A stretch of DNA of 64,000 nt, from contig NZ_JADKYR010000003.1 of assembly GCF_015354335.1 (NCBI RefSeq), forward strand, positions 310,001-374,000, given 5' to 3'. This document shows positions 20,736-31,041 of this stretch, piece after piece. The notes under the pieces are model-generated. The model was not told the DNA's origin, searched no databases, and saw nothing but the letters and a program-made list of their open reading frames with translations. Each line of letters opens with the position of its first letter. Positions within the stretch are counted from its first letter, which is position 1. Source of the stretch: Methylophilus sp. 13. Its GTDB lineage: Bacteria; Pseudomonadota; Gammaproteobacteria; Burkholderiales; Methylophilaceae. The position numbers were made by a program, and so were the translations under genes.

Positions 20736-20827
20736 ATGAGAGAGGAAGGTGATCACTGAGAGTTTGCAAGTATTATACGCATTTTACAGCAAGTCTTGGC
20801 AGACAGGCAAAACCAGTTGTGAAAAAC

Positions 20828-20856
20828 AAAAAAGCAGCCCAATGGACTGCTTTTTT
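20828..20856 (-). terminator. Terminator after hps
   Basis: AAAAAAGCAG (20828-20837) pairs with CTGCTTTTTT (20847-20856); with inner pairs the minus-strand stem is GCAGTCC/GGGCTGC around ATT, then T6. It separates hps from hisB. Confidence 0.88.
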
Positions 20857-20887
20857 GAATCGTGCATTTATCAGAAATAAAAGCGGA

Positions 20888-21772
20888 TTATTTTGCTTCT
20901 TCAGTCGCTGGTGCAGCTTCTGCAGCAGGCGCTTCAGCGGCTGGAGCAGCTTCTTCAGCAGCAGGTGCTTCGGCAGCAGGCGCCTCAGCAGCTGGGGCAG
21001 CCTCTTCAGCAGCTGGTGCTTCTGCAGCAGGCGCAGCTTCTTCAGATTTTTTACCCAACAAAGAGAATACCAATACTGCAGCAACTGCAGCAATAATCCA
21101 TGGCAGCAACTTGTTACCACCTTTAGCAGCACCAGCACCAGCACCGTGTGCAATTTTGGTGATTTCTGTTGCAGCAGCAGCAGGATCAGCAGCACCGTAG
21201 ATCGCTGCACCAGCAACGACGATATCAGCACCAGCGTCAACCACTTGTTTAGTCGTTGCAGCTTTTACACCACCAGCCACAGACACTTTAGCGCCTGTTT
21301 TCAGACCGGACACCAGGCCCAAGTCAGCGAATGGGGTTTGACCAGCCGCTTGTTGATCCAAGCCAGTGTGCACGCCGATGATGTGTGCACCCAACTTAAC
21401 AACTTCCAGCGTACGGGCTTTTTTGTCTTTTACGTTGATCAGGTCGATTTGCGCTTCTTTGCCATATTTGTTGGCAGCATCAATCACGCCTTTGATGGTA
21501 CCGATGTCAGCAGTGCCCAAAACGGTACAAATGTCAGCACCTGCTTTGTAGAATGGCTCAGCTTCGTAGAAGCCAGCATCCATGGTTTTCAGGTCAACCA
21601 AAATTTTGTTGTTAGGGAATTTTGCACGCAGTGCTTTCAACAGTTCGATACCGTTGTGCTTGATGCAAGGGGTACCGATTTCCAAGATATCAACGTGTGG
21701 CGCCACTTTAGCTGCTAAAGCGATCGTCGCGTCAAAATCCAATGAGTCCAATGCCATCTGGGTTTGTGCCAT
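20888..21772 (-). CDS. hps: 3-hexulose-6-phosphate synthase with membrane segment and repeat tail
   Basis: Condenses formaldehyde with ribulose 5-phosphate, the key carbon-fixing step of the ribulose monophosphate cycle. Residues 1-209 are a complete orotate-decarboxylase-superfamily barrel (EIGTPCIKHNG, LVDLKTMDAGFYE, GVHTGLDQQ, VAGGVK, VVAGAAIYG). The usual enzyme ends near 207-211. Here it continues for about 85 residues: a Gly/Ala linker (209-220), a hydrophobic segment at 222-240 (LLPWIIAAVAAVLVFSLLG) flanked by lysines, then a Glu/Ala/Pro tail (243-294) built from the unit EEAAPAAEAPAA. The frame is uninterrupted and starts after GGAGGAAG. It sits between hisC and hisB but has its own promoter (21872-21901) and terminator. 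The reaction is certain from the family; membrane attachment and the role of the tail are inferred. Confidence 0.95.
   Translation of the reverse strand: MAQTQMALDSLDFDATIALAAKVAPHVDILEIGTPCIKHNGIELLKALRAKFPNNKILVDLKTMDAGFYEAEPFYKAGADICTVLGTADIGTIKGVIDAANKYGKEAQIDLINVKDKKARTLEVVKLGAHIIGVHTGLDQQAAGQTPFADLGLVSGLKTGAKVSVAGGVKAATTKQVVDAGADIVVAGAAIYGAADPAAAATEITKIAHGAGAGAAKGGNKLLPWIIAAVAAVLVFSLLGKKSEEAAPAAEAPAAEEAAPAAEAPAAEAPAAEEAAPAAEAPAAEAAPATEEAK
20903..21043 (-). repeat. In-frame tandem repeats coding the hps tail
   Basis: Three imperfect copies of a roughly 36-base unit encode EEAAPAAEAPAA, the second and third copies lengthened by extra residues. The repetition is clear at DNA level (gcagctggagcagcttcttc-like blocks) and makes the tail length liable to change by slippage. 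Confidence 0.85.
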
Positions 21773-21871
21773 TTTTCTTCCTCCGAGTTTGCTCTATTTT
21801 CAATCCAATGAATCTATGCGCAGCAATCATGCAAACGCAACCGTCACTGCACATTATGTACAATAGGGTGC

Positions 21872-21901
21872 ATCATAACCGGATTTGCCACACAATGACA
21901 A
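21872..21901 (-). promoter_or_regulatory. Probable hps promoter
   Basis: Minus strand TTGTCA (21901-21896), 18-base spacer, TATGAT (21877-21872). It would give a leader of about 95 bases before the hps start. A TGCAC/GTGCA inverted repeat lies just downstream and could be an operator, but I recognise no specific regulator. Confidence 0.6.
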
Positions 21902-21988
21902 TATTCGCTGGATATTTTTATGTGCGATTACAATCAATTAACCGCGATTAGCCCGTAATTTAGTACAAATCCCGCGCTTTTGACGACA

Positions 21989-23053
21989 TCAGGCTTGCAC
22001 AAGCGCACGTATTGCCTGCATCAAGGCCTGATTTTGCGACTCGTTACCGATGGTAATCCGTAAAAAATCGGAAATTCTAGCTGGTTTTTTGAAATGGCGG
22101 ACGATCACGGCGCGTTCACGCAGCCCTGCGGCCAACTGCTCACCCACATACGCCGGGTGACGGGTAAAAATAAAGTTTGCCCCGGAAGGCAACACTTCAA
22201 ATCCCAACGCTTCTAGTGCACTGACCAGGCTGGTACGCGACGTGATGACCTGTTGACGCGTTTGCTGAAAGTAAGCTTCATCCTGCAATGCCGCAATGGC
22301 ACCCGCCTCGGCAAAACGATCAATCGGATATGAGTTAAAGCTGTCCTTGACCCGGATTAATGCCTCAATCAACGCGGCATTGCCCAACGCATAGCCCACG
22401 CGCAAGCCTGCTAACGAACGTGATTTCGAGTAGGTATGCGTCACCAGCAGATTTGGGTAACGATGAATCAGTGCGACCGCGGACTCGGTGCCAAAGTCAA
22501 CATAGGCCTCATCGACCACCACCACAGATTGCGTATTGTGGGCCAGCAAGCGCTCAATTTCGCTTAATGGCAGCGGAATGCCGGTTGGCGCGTTGGGGTT
22601 AGGGAAAATAATCCCGCCATTAGGGCGCAAATAATCGTCTATCGCCACTTCAAACTGCGCATTGAGCGCAACGGTTTCAAAGTGGATGCCGTACAAGCCG
22701 CAGTAGACCGGATAGAAACTGTAACTAATATCAGGAAACAACAAAGGCAAGTCGTGCTTGAGCAAGGCCTGAAACACGTGCGCTAACACCTCATCGGAAC
22801 CGTTGCCGACAAACACCTGATTGGCTTGCAGCCCATGATATTCAGCCAACGCCGCCTTGAGGCGACTGGAATCCGGATCGGGATACAGGCGCAAACTGTC
22901 TGCAGCTTCTGCCTCCAAGGCAGCAATCACCTTGGGGCTGGGACCATAAGGATTTTCATTGGTATTAAGCTTGACCAGATTTTGCAACTTGGGCTGTTCG
23001 CCCGGCACATAAGGGGTCAACTCATGAACAATCTTGCTCCAATATTGACTCAT
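21989..23053 (-). CDS. hisC: Histidinol-phosphate aminotransferase
   Basis: PLP-dependent fold-type I transaminase, 354 residues, converting imidazole acetol phosphate to histidinol phosphate. Motifs: [11 protein letters not shown] near the N-terminus, [10 protein letters not shown], and the PLP lysine in [19 protein letters not shown]. It starts 9 bases after hisD. Downstream, the 216-base gap before hps contains the hps promoter. Confidence 0.96.
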   Translation of the reverse strand: MSQYWSKIVHELTPYVPGEQPKLQNLVKLNTNENPYGPSPKVIAALEAEAADSLRLYPDPDSSRLKAALAEYHGLQANQVFVGNGSDEVLAHVFQALLKHDLPLLFPDISYSFYPVYCGLYGIHFETVALNAQFEVAIDDYLRPNGGIIFPNPNAPTGIPLPLSEIERLLAHNTQSVVVVDEAYVDFGTESAVALIHRYPNLLVTHTYSKSRSLAGLRVGYALGNAALIEALIRVKDSFNSYPIDRFAEAGAIAALQDEAYFQQTRQQVITSRTSLVSALEALGFEVLPSGANFIFTRHPAYVGEQLAAGLRERAVIVRHFKKPARISDFLRITIGNESQNQALMQAIRALVQA

Positions 23054-23062
23054 GGCTGCCTC

Positions 23063-24361
23063 TTATTTCAAGCGATACTCAGCACTACGCGCGTGCGCCT
23101 GCAGGCCTTCGCCATACGCCAACGTCGCAGCAATCTTGCCCAGCGTTTGCGCCCCCGCAGACGACACCATAATCAGGCTGGAACGCTTCTGGAAATCATA
23201 GACCCCCAACGGCGAACTGAATCGGGCGGTACGTGAGGTCGGCAGCACATGGTTGGGGCCGGCGCAATAATCGCCCAGCGCCTCACAGGTGTCACGCCCC
23301 ATAAAGATCGCCCCGGCATGCTTGATCTGCTTGCTAAAGGCCAAGGCATCGTCCATGGATAACTCCAGGTGTTCTGGCGCGATGTAGTTGCAAATCTCGG
23401 CGGCCTCAGCCAGGTCCTTTACTTGTATCAGTGCACCCCGGTTTTGCAGCGAGGTACGAATAATCTCCTGGCGCGGCATGTCGACCACCTGACGGGCAAT
23501 ACTGGCCTCCACCTGATCCAGAAATTCTGCGCTTGGCGACAGCAATATCGCCTGTGCCAACTCGTCATGTTCCGCCTGGCTGAACAGATCCATGGCTGTC
23601 CAATCTGGATTGCTCTTGCCATCGCTGATGACCAGAATCTCAGAAGGACCTGCCACCATATCAATGCCGACGACCCCGAACACCCGGCGCTTGGCCGCAG
23701 CCACATAGGCATTACCTGGCCCGACAATCTTGTCTACCTGTGGCACGGTTTCAGTGCCATATGCCAGCGCCCCCACGGCTTGTGCACCGCCAATACAGAA
23801 CACGCGATCCACGCCACAGACCGCAGCCGCAGCCAGTACCAATGAATTTTTCTCGCCATTCGGCGTAGGCACAACCATCACCAACTCTTGCACACCCGCC
23901 ACCTTGGCAGGGATCGCATTCATCAGCACAGAAGAGGGATAAGCCGCCTTACCGCCAGGCACATACAAGCCCACGCGATCCAGCGCCGTCACCTGTTGAC
24001 CAAGCAAGGTGCCATCAGCCTCAGTATATTGCCAGGACTGCATGACCTGCTTTTCGTGATAGCTACGCACCCGGTCAGCTGCTGCCTGCAAAGCCTCGCG
24101 CTGTGCCGCCGGCAGGCTGGTTAAGGCCGCTTGCAACTCCGCTTGAGGAATTTCCAATGCAGCCAGACTGGAGGCATTGGTTTTATCAAAGCGGTTGGTA
24201 TATTCAAGCACAGCCGCATCACCGCGCGCCTTCACATCCTTGAGAATATTGGCAACCACCAGGTCTATGCTGTCATCTTGCGCGGTCTCAAAAGCCAGCA
24301 ATGCCTTCAATTCGGCATCAAAGCCATGATCCTGTGTATTTAAGCGTTTAATCTTCATCAT
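23063..24361 (-). CDS. hisD: Histidinol dehydrogenase
   Basis: Zinc enzyme that oxidises L-histidinol to histidine in two NAD-dependent steps, 432 residues. Signature stretches are present: [50 protein letters not shown], and [11 protein letters not shown], with zinc ligands in [13 protein letters not shown] and [14 protein letters not shown]. It lies 10 bases after hisG. Confidence 0.97.
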   Translation of the reverse strand: MMKIKRLNTQDHGFDAELKALLAFETAQDDSIDLVVANILKDVKARGDAAVLEYTNRFDKTNASSLAALEIPQAELQAALTSLPAAQREALQAAADRVRSYHEKQVMQSWQYTEADGTLLGQQVTALDRVGLYVPGGKAAYPSSVLMNAIPAKVAGVQELVMVVPTPNGEKNSLVLAAAAVCGVDRVFCIGGAQAVGALAYGTETVPQVDKIVGPGNAYVAAAKRRVFGVVGIDMVAGPSEILVISDGKSNPDWTAMDLFSQAEHDELAQAILLSPSAEFLDQVEASIARQVVDMPRQEIIRTSLQNRGALIQVKDLAEAAEICNYIAPEHLELSMDDALAFSKQIKHAGAIFMGRDTCEALGDYCAGPNHVLPTSRTARFSSPLGVYDFQKRSSLIMVSSAGAQTLGKIAATLAYGEGLQAHARSAEYRLK

Positions 24362-24371
24362 TTTCTAAACA

Positions 24372-25013
24372 TTAATCTTTGCGGACAGCGCCCGCAAAGC
24401 TATCAATAATCGGCTGCAACAAAGGCCGATTCACTTTGTAAGAAGCCTGATTGACCACCAGCCGCGAACTGATAGCACCAATCTCCTCTACTGCTTTGAG
24501 CTTGTTGGCGCGTAAAGTTCCACCCGTGCTGACCAAATCCACAATCGCATCGGCCAATCCAACCAACGGGCCCAATTCCATCGAGCCATAAAGCTTGATC
24601 AAATCCACATGCATGCCTTTGGCGGCAAAATGCTCGCGTGCGGTTTTCACATACTTAGTCACCACCTTGAGGCGCGCGCCCTGACGGATGCTGGCTTCAT
24701 AATCGAAGTCATCACGCACCGCCACCATCATTTTGCAGCGCGCAATATTCAAGTCCAGCGGTTGATACAGGCCTTCTCCACCATGCTCATCCAGGACATC
24801 CTTACCGGCAATACCAATATCTGCTGCACCATATTGCACATAGGTAGGCACATCGGTCGCACGGACAATCACCAACCGGACATCCTCACGGTTGGTCGGC
24901 ACAATCAGCTTGCGGGAAGACTCGGGGTCTTCTAATGCCTGAATCCCTGCTGCGGCCAACAAGGGCGTGGTTTCCTCAAAAATACGCCCCTTGCTGAGTG
25001 CGATAGTAATCAT
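24372..25013 (-). CDS. hisG: ATP phosphoribosyltransferase, short form
   Basis: First committed step of histidine synthesis. At 213 residues it is the short HisG that lacks the C-terminal regulatory domain and works with HisZ, a histidyl-tRNA synthetase-like subunit; hisZ is not in this window. The catalytic region has [17 protein letters not shown] and [19 protein letters not shown]. It follows murA by two bases, so histidine synthesis here is physically joined to the envelope gene cluster. Confidence 0.96.
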   Translation of the reverse strand: MITIALSKGRIFEETTPLLAAAGIQALEDPESSRKLIVPTNREDVRLVIVRATDVPTYVQYGAADIGIAGKDVLDEHGGEGLYQPLDLNIARCKMMVAVRDDFDYEASIRQGARLKVVTKYVKTAREHFAAKGMHVDLIKLYGSMELGPLVGLADAIVDLVSTGGTLRANKLKAVEEIGAISSRLVVNQASYKVNRPLLQPIIDSFAGAVRKD

Positions 25014-25015
25014 GA

Positions 25016-26592
<1,577 letters not shown>

Positions 26593-26622
26593 GATTCATC
26601 ACTCCATCGTGTTAAGAACGCT

Positions 26623-26868
26623 TCAGGCCTGCAGTTGCTGCCATTGCGTCGGGGTATAGGTTTGCATAGACAACGCATGAATTTCCGCACGCATCCGGTC
26701 TCCCAGTGCGGCATAGACAAGCTGGTGCTGCTGCACCATGCGTTTACCTTCAAATGCCGGACTGACTATCACCGCATCAAAATGCGTGCCGTCATCGCCA
26801 TTGACTTTCAGGTAATCGCACTCCAACCCGTTGCGGATATAAGCCTCTAATTGCGCTGCTGTTAACAC
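26623..26868 (-). CDS. ibaG: BolA-family protein (IbaG-like)
   Basis: 81-residue BolA fold protein with the conserved H/C region in DGTHFDAVIVSPAFEGKRMVQQHQLVYAALG. By size and by position between an mla cluster and murA it matches IbaG (YrbA) rather than BolA itself. It probably partners with the adjacent CGFS glutaredoxin in iron-sulfur handling. Confidence 0.9.
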   Translation of the reverse strand: MLTAAQLEAYIRNGLECDYLKVNGDDGTHFDAVIVSPAFEGKRMVQQHQLVYAALGDRMRAEIHALSMQTYTPTQWQQLQA

Positions 26869-26922
26869 AAAACCTCTCTTGTTCTACAAAATACAGTTGA
26901 ATCTAGCCAGGGGTCTGACCAG

Positions 26923-27729
26923 CTAACTGCGTAATTTATAACCGGATTTTAACATCTTTAGGCATAGCCACGCCAATCCGAGCAAGAAGCTAGCCACCAC
27001 TGCCAAACTCAGCCATGGCGACACGTCCCCCTGCCCGAAGAAGCCATAACGAAAACCGTCTATCATGTAAAAAAATGGATTCAATTGCGAGACCGCCTGC
27101 CAGAAAGGGGGGAGCGAGTGAATCGAATAGAAAACACCGGATAAAAACGTCAGCGGCATGATGACAAAGTTTTGAAAAGCGGCCATCTGGTCGAACTTGT
27201 CCGCCCAGATACCGGCAATCACACCAAACGTGCCCAGCAATGCGCTACCACAAAGGGCGAACGTGATAATCCACCCGGGATGCACCGTTGGTACCGACAC
27301 AAAACACAACGCAACCAGATAAATACTCAACCCAACCACTAAACCACGGATCATGGATGCCGCCAGAAAAGCGATAAAAAACTCCATGGTCGTCAGCGGC
27401 GTGAGTAGCAGGAAGACAATGTTGCCCATCACTTTAGACTGGATCAGGCTCGATGAGCTATTGGCAAAGGCATTCTGCAACAAGGACATCATCATCAGGC
27501 CAGGCACCAGAAACGCGGTATAACTGACCTGATCGTAGACTTTGACGTGGGACTCCAGCACATGCGAAAAAATCAGCAGGTATAACAATGCTGTCAGAAT
27601 GGGCGAAGCAATGGTTTGAAATGCCACGCGCCAAAAACGCAACAGCTCTTTTTTAAACAGCGTATAAACGCCGCGACGCTGCGGGCTGATTTTGTCATCC
27701 AGCCAAAAAAATGGATTCAGCCACTTCAT
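26923..27729 (-). CDS. ABC-2 type transporter permease (YadH-like)
   Basis: Inner-membrane permease of an ABC-2 exporter, 268 residues with six hydrophobic segments and an N-terminal cytoplasmic part (RRGVYTLFKKELLRFWR). The C-terminal SPWLSLAVVASFLLGLAWLCL segment closes the domain. It overlaps its ATPase by four bases. The substrate is not known for this family; neighbouring lipid-transport genes make an envelope lipid or glycan plausible but unproven. Confidence 0.9.
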   Translation of the reverse strand: MKWLNPFFWLDDKISPQRRGVYTLFKKELLRFWRVAFQTIASPILTALLYLLIFSHVLESHVKVYDQVSYTAFLVPGLMMMSLLQNAFANSSSSLIQSKVMGNIVFLLLTPLTTMEFFIAFLAASMIRGLVVGLSIYLVALCFVSVPTVHPGWIITFALCGSALLGTFGVIAGIWADKFDQMAAFQNFVIMPLTFLSGVFYSIHSLPPFWQAVSQLNPFFYMIDGFRYGFFGQGDVSPWLSLAVVASFLLGLAWLCLKMLKSGYKLRS

Positions 27730-28640
27730 GCCAGCACCCCTTGCTGATTCCCCACCAGGTTAAGAAAGACATCTTCCAGATCCGCCTCCTGCAGTTGCAT
27801 GTCCAGCACCTGCACGCCCGCCTGACGCAACGCAGTCAGCACCGTTTCCACCTGCGTTAACTCCGTGATCGCCAGGACGACCTCTTCCCCGTTTTGCTGC
27901 TTGAGTAGCGGCTGTAACACAGCAGGCAAGGCCGCCGACAAGCGTAACGACAACTGCTTTGCGGCATGGCTCTTGAGCAAAGCGCGCGTACTGTCTAGCG
28001 CCACAACGCGGCCTTGCTTCATCATTGCCACGCGCTGACACAAAGCCTCAGCCTCTTCGAGATAATGCGTGGTCAAAATAATCGTATGTCCTTGCTGATT
28101 CAGTGTTTGAATAAACGCCCACAGCATTTGCCGCAATTCGACATCCACCCCTGCGGTCGGCTCATCGAGCACGATGACGGGGGGCTTGTGCGCCAGCGCC
28201 TGCGCAATCAGGGCCCGACGCTTCATGCCGCCCGACAGTTTTCGCATATTGGTATAGGCTTTGTCAGTGAGCCCCAGCCCTTCGATAATCTCATCGACCC
28301 AGACATCATTCTCGGGGCCATGCCCGAAATAACCAGCCTGGAAACGCAGCATTTCACGCACATTGAAAAACGGATCAAATACCAGCTCTTGCGGCACCAC
28401 GCCCAATGCCTGACGCGCACGCTGATAATCAGACTGCACATCGTACCCCATGATGCGGATGCTGCCGCTCGTGGGTTGCAACAACCCCGCCATCAAATTG
28501 ATCAGCGTGGATTTGCCTGCCCCGTTAGGGCCAAGTAAGGCAAAAAACTCGCCTTGCTCAATCTGCAAATCCACGCCCCTTAGGGCTTCAAACTGACCAA
28601 ACCGTTTGGTAATTCCTGTGATTTCTATGGCAGCGGCCAC
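27726..28640 (-). CDS. ABC exporter ATP-binding protein (YadG-like)
   Basis: 304-residue ATPase with Walker A (GPNGAGKST), Q loop (GVVPQE), signature LSGGMKRR and Walker B (VIVLDEPTAGVD), and a roughly 80-residue C-terminal extension that ends EADLEDVFLNLVG, as usual for ABC-2 exporter ATPases. It lies between mlaB and its permease, interrupting the usual mlaFEDCB-ibaG order. Confidence 0.92.
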   Translation of the reverse strand: MAAAIEITGITKRFGQFEALRGVDLQIEQGEFFALLGPNGAGKSTLINLMAGLLQPTSGSIRIMGYDVQSDYQRARQALGVVPQELVFDPFFNVREMLRFQAGYFGHGPENDVWVDEIIEGLGLTDKAYTNMRKLSGGMKRRALIAQALAHKPPVIVLDEPTAGVDVELRQMLWAFIQTLNQQGHTIILTTHYLEEAEALCQRVAMMKQGRVVALDSTRALLKSHAAKQLSLRLSAALPAVLQPLLKQQNGEEVVLAITELTQVETVLTALRQAGVQVLDMQLQEADLEDVFLNLVGNQQGVLA

Positions 28641-28714
28641 GTCTATCCTTTCGCTATCCCAAAAAAACGAAACCCCACCTCGTCTGAGCTGGGGCTGTTC
28701 GATTTTGTGAGTGG

Positions 28715-29008
28715 TTAATTCAACAAGAATCCATCGACACCGTATAGCTGCATTAAACTTCGCAGATTGTCTGGCACCCCGACGACTGACATGTTACCCG
28801 GGTGCGTATAGTCATGATTAAGTCTGCGCTGTATCTCAAGAATCATACTGATCGCCACCGTATCCACCTCTTTCACCCCTGAAAAGTCCAGGGTCAGTGG
28901 CGAGGCGAGCTGCAGTTTTTGCAAGTCAGCTAAAGTTTCGCTGATATTGGCAATCAGCAAATCACCTTTAAAGTGCAAACTATTTTGTTGTTGCGTCAGT
29001 TGAGCCAC
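28715..29008 (-). CDS. mlaB: STAS-domain protein MlaB
   Basis: 97 residues, a single STAS domain with LTLDFSGVKEVDTVAISMIL. In the phospholipid transporter MlaFEDB this cytoplasmic subunit binds MlaF and activates it. Sequence is divergent but length, fold motif and position after mlaC support the call. Confidence 0.88.
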   Translation of the reverse strand: MAQLTQQQNSLHFKGDLLIANISETLADLQKLQLASPLTLDFSGVKEVDTVAISMILEIQRRLNHDYTHPGNMSVVGVPDNLRSLMQLYGVDGFLLN

Positions 29009-29039
29009 CCGTTTCTCCCGATTTCTTCAGACCACGCAG

Positions 29040-29642
29040 TTATTTACCTGTGGCTGCCTTGTTCTTGTCCGCCAGTTTTTTCGTCAGGCTATCCAGACCA
29101 TTTTGGCGAATTTCTTGTGCAAACTGGCTACGGTAGTTAGTGACCAGACTAACGCCTTCAATGACGATATCAAACACTTTCCAGTCGTCGCCTTTTTTTC
29201 CCAATGTGTAATCAACGGCAATCGGATCGCCACCAGGCTGCTGTATCGCCGTTTTGACGGTTGCTGTATCCGCCCCGGACTCCATGCGGAAAGGCTTGTA
29301 TTCAATTACCTGATTTTTATATTTAGACAATGCAGTAGCATAAGTGCGTAACAGCAGCGTCTTGAACTCAGCCTGGAAAGCTGTTTTCTGATCTGGGCTC
29401 GCATTAGTCCAGTTTTTACCTAACACCAGACGTGACACTTTCTCAAAGTCAAAGTTTGGCAGTATCTTTTCTTCTGCCAGACTGAAAATCTTTTGCTGGT
29501 TGCCCGCTTGAATATCCTTATCGCTTTTGATGACTTCAATCACATCGTCGGCGGTCTTTTTCACCAGTTGATCGGGCGCCATTGCTGCCATTGCTACACC
29601 ACTGACCAACCACATGGCTGCTGCCATCCACCACTTTTTCAT
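29040..29642 (-). CDS. mlaC: Periplasmic phospholipid-binding protein MlaC
   Basis: 200 residues with a signal peptide (MKKWWMAAAMWLVSGVAMA) and the MlaC/Ttg2D domain: NFDFEKVSRLVLGKNWTNAS, then TYATALSKYKN and the DWKVFDIVIEGVSLV stretch. It shuttles phospholipid between the outer-membrane MlaA-porin complex and MlaFEDB. Confidence 0.95.
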   Translation of the reverse strand: MKKWWMAAAMWLVSGVAMAAMAPDQLVKKTADDVIEVIKSDKDIQAGNQQKIFSLAEEKILPNFDFEKVSRLVLGKNWTNASPDQKTAFQAEFKTLLLRTYATALSKYKNQVIEYKPFRMESGADTATVKTAIQQPGGDPIAVDYTLGKKGDDWKVFDIVIEGVSLVTNYRSQFAQEIRQNGLDSLTKKLADKNKAATGK

Positions 29643-29666
29643 CGCTATCCCTTTATATCGTTTGAG

Positions 29667-30212
29667 TTATTTGCCCACTTTATCAAGCGGGCTGGCATCT
29701 AACGCATCAACTGTACTTTCGGTTGATGTTGCTGCCGTTTTATTTCCATTGTCGTTACTTTCTGTCGCCTTGCTATACAAAAACTGGCTAATCAGTTTTT
29801 CCAGCACAACTGCATCCTGGGTCTGTGTAATCTTGTCTCCATTTTTGAGACTGACTTCGTCACCACCGGCTTCGAGCCCAACGTATTGCTCACCCAGCAA
29901 GCCTGCAGTGTAAATGTTGGCGAACGTATCTTTGGGGAACGCGTAACGAGCATCAATGTTGAGACTCACGACGGCCTCATAAGTTTTAGGATCAAACACA
30001 ATATCATTGACGCGACCGACCACCACCCCTGCACTTTTCACAGGGGCGCGAGGTTTGAGGCCGCCAATATTCTCAAAGTTCGCCGTCACGGTATAGGTCT
30101 GGCCAATATTACTGGTAGTGAGATTGCCCACTTTCATGGCCAAGCCCAATAAAGCGGCCAATCCTAATGCCACAAAGATCCCTACCCATAAATCAATTGT
30201 TGTTCTTTCCAT
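29667..30212 (-). CDS. mlaD: MCE-domain protein MlaD
   Basis: 181 residues: one N-terminal membrane helix (IDLWVGIFVALGLAALLGLA), a single MCE domain (about 40-120, YTVTANFENIGGLKPRAPVK and GLLGEQYVGLEAGG) and a Ser/Thr-rich tail. It forms the hexameric periplasmic ring through which lipid passes to or from MlaE. Confidence 0.96.
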   Translation of the reverse strand: MERTTIDLWVGIFVALGLAALLGLAMKVGNLTTSNIGQTYTVTANFENIGGLKPRAPVKSAGVVVGRVNDIVFDPKTYEAVVSLNIDARYAFPKDTFANIYTAGLLGEQYVGLEAGGDEVSLKNGDKITQTQDAVVLEKLISQFLYSKATESNDNGNKTAATSTESTVDALDASPLDKVGK

Positions 30213-30246
30213 TGCTGCTCCCGCAAATATCTCGTACGTTGTCCTG

Positions 30247-31041
30247 CTAAACCGCGATCATGAACGAGGTTAATATAAAATCCAGTCCCAATACCGCCAG
30301 TGACGAACTCACCACTGTGCGTGTTGTGGCCCGGCTGACCCCCTCAGCGGTCGGCGGTGCATCATAGCCCTCAAACAAGGCAATCATGGTACAAGCCACG
30401 CCAAACACCAGGCTCTTCAACACGCCATTCAGGATGTCATACTGCCAGTCCACATTGGCTTGCATCTGTGACCAGAACGCCCCAGCGTCGACGCCAATCA
30501 AAGGCACTGCCACCAAATAGCCGCCCAAAATACCCACCATCGAGAACAAGGCCGCCAATATTGGCATGGCAATCACCCCCGCCCAGAAACGCGGGGCAAT
30601 GACGCGTGCGATGGGACTGACCGCCATCATTTCCATGGCAGAAAGCTGCTCTGTCGCCTTCATCAACCCGATTTCAGCAGTAATGGCGGTACCGGCACGT
30701 CCGGCAAATAACAAGGCCGTAACCACCGGCCCCAACTCGCGCACCAGGGCCAACGAAACCAATACGCCAATCGCTTCCGACGAGCCGTATTTTTGCAACG
30801 TGTTATAGCCCTGTAAGGCCAGCACCATGCCGACGAAAAATGCGGAGACCAGAATAATGATCAGCGAGAGGACGCCAGTAAAATAAACTTCGCGGATCGT
30901 GAGCCGAAAGCGGCGAAAACTCTCGCCGGAGGAAATCAGCGTTAACCACAACAGGCGACCACCCGCTCCCAGACGCCAGATTTTATTGATAAAGCCCGCC
31001 CCCAGCTTGGTCAGCAGCCGCTTGATTTTATGCACAATCAT
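30247..31041 (-). CDS. mlaE: Phospholipid ABC transporter permease MlaE
   Basis: 264-residue integral membrane protein of the MlaE family, five or six hydrophobic segments. Conserved region REVYFTGVLSLIIILVSAFF and the coupling stretch ELGPVVTALLFAGRAGTAIT with AEIGLMKATEQLSAMEMM. It overlaps mlaF by one base. Confidence 0.96.
   Translation of the reverse strand: MIVHKIKRLLTKLGAGFINKIWRLGAGGRLLWLTLISSGESFRRFRLTIREVYFTGVLSLIIILVSAFFVGMVLALQGYNTLQKYGSSEAIGVLVSLALVRELGPVVTALLFAGRAGTAITAEIGLMKATEQLSAMEMMAVSPIARVIAPRFWAGVIAMPILAALFSMVGILGGYLVAVPLIGVDAGAFWSQMQANVDWQYDILNGVLKSLVFGVACTMIALFEGYDAPPTAEGVSRATTRTVVSSSLAVLGLDFILTSFMIAV

Noticed and set aside
20819-21718. A 299-codon open frame on the plus strand opposite hps
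   Set aside because: It is created by the repetitive GC-rich composition of the hps tail and the codon bias of hps; it has no ribosome site and no protein-like pattern.
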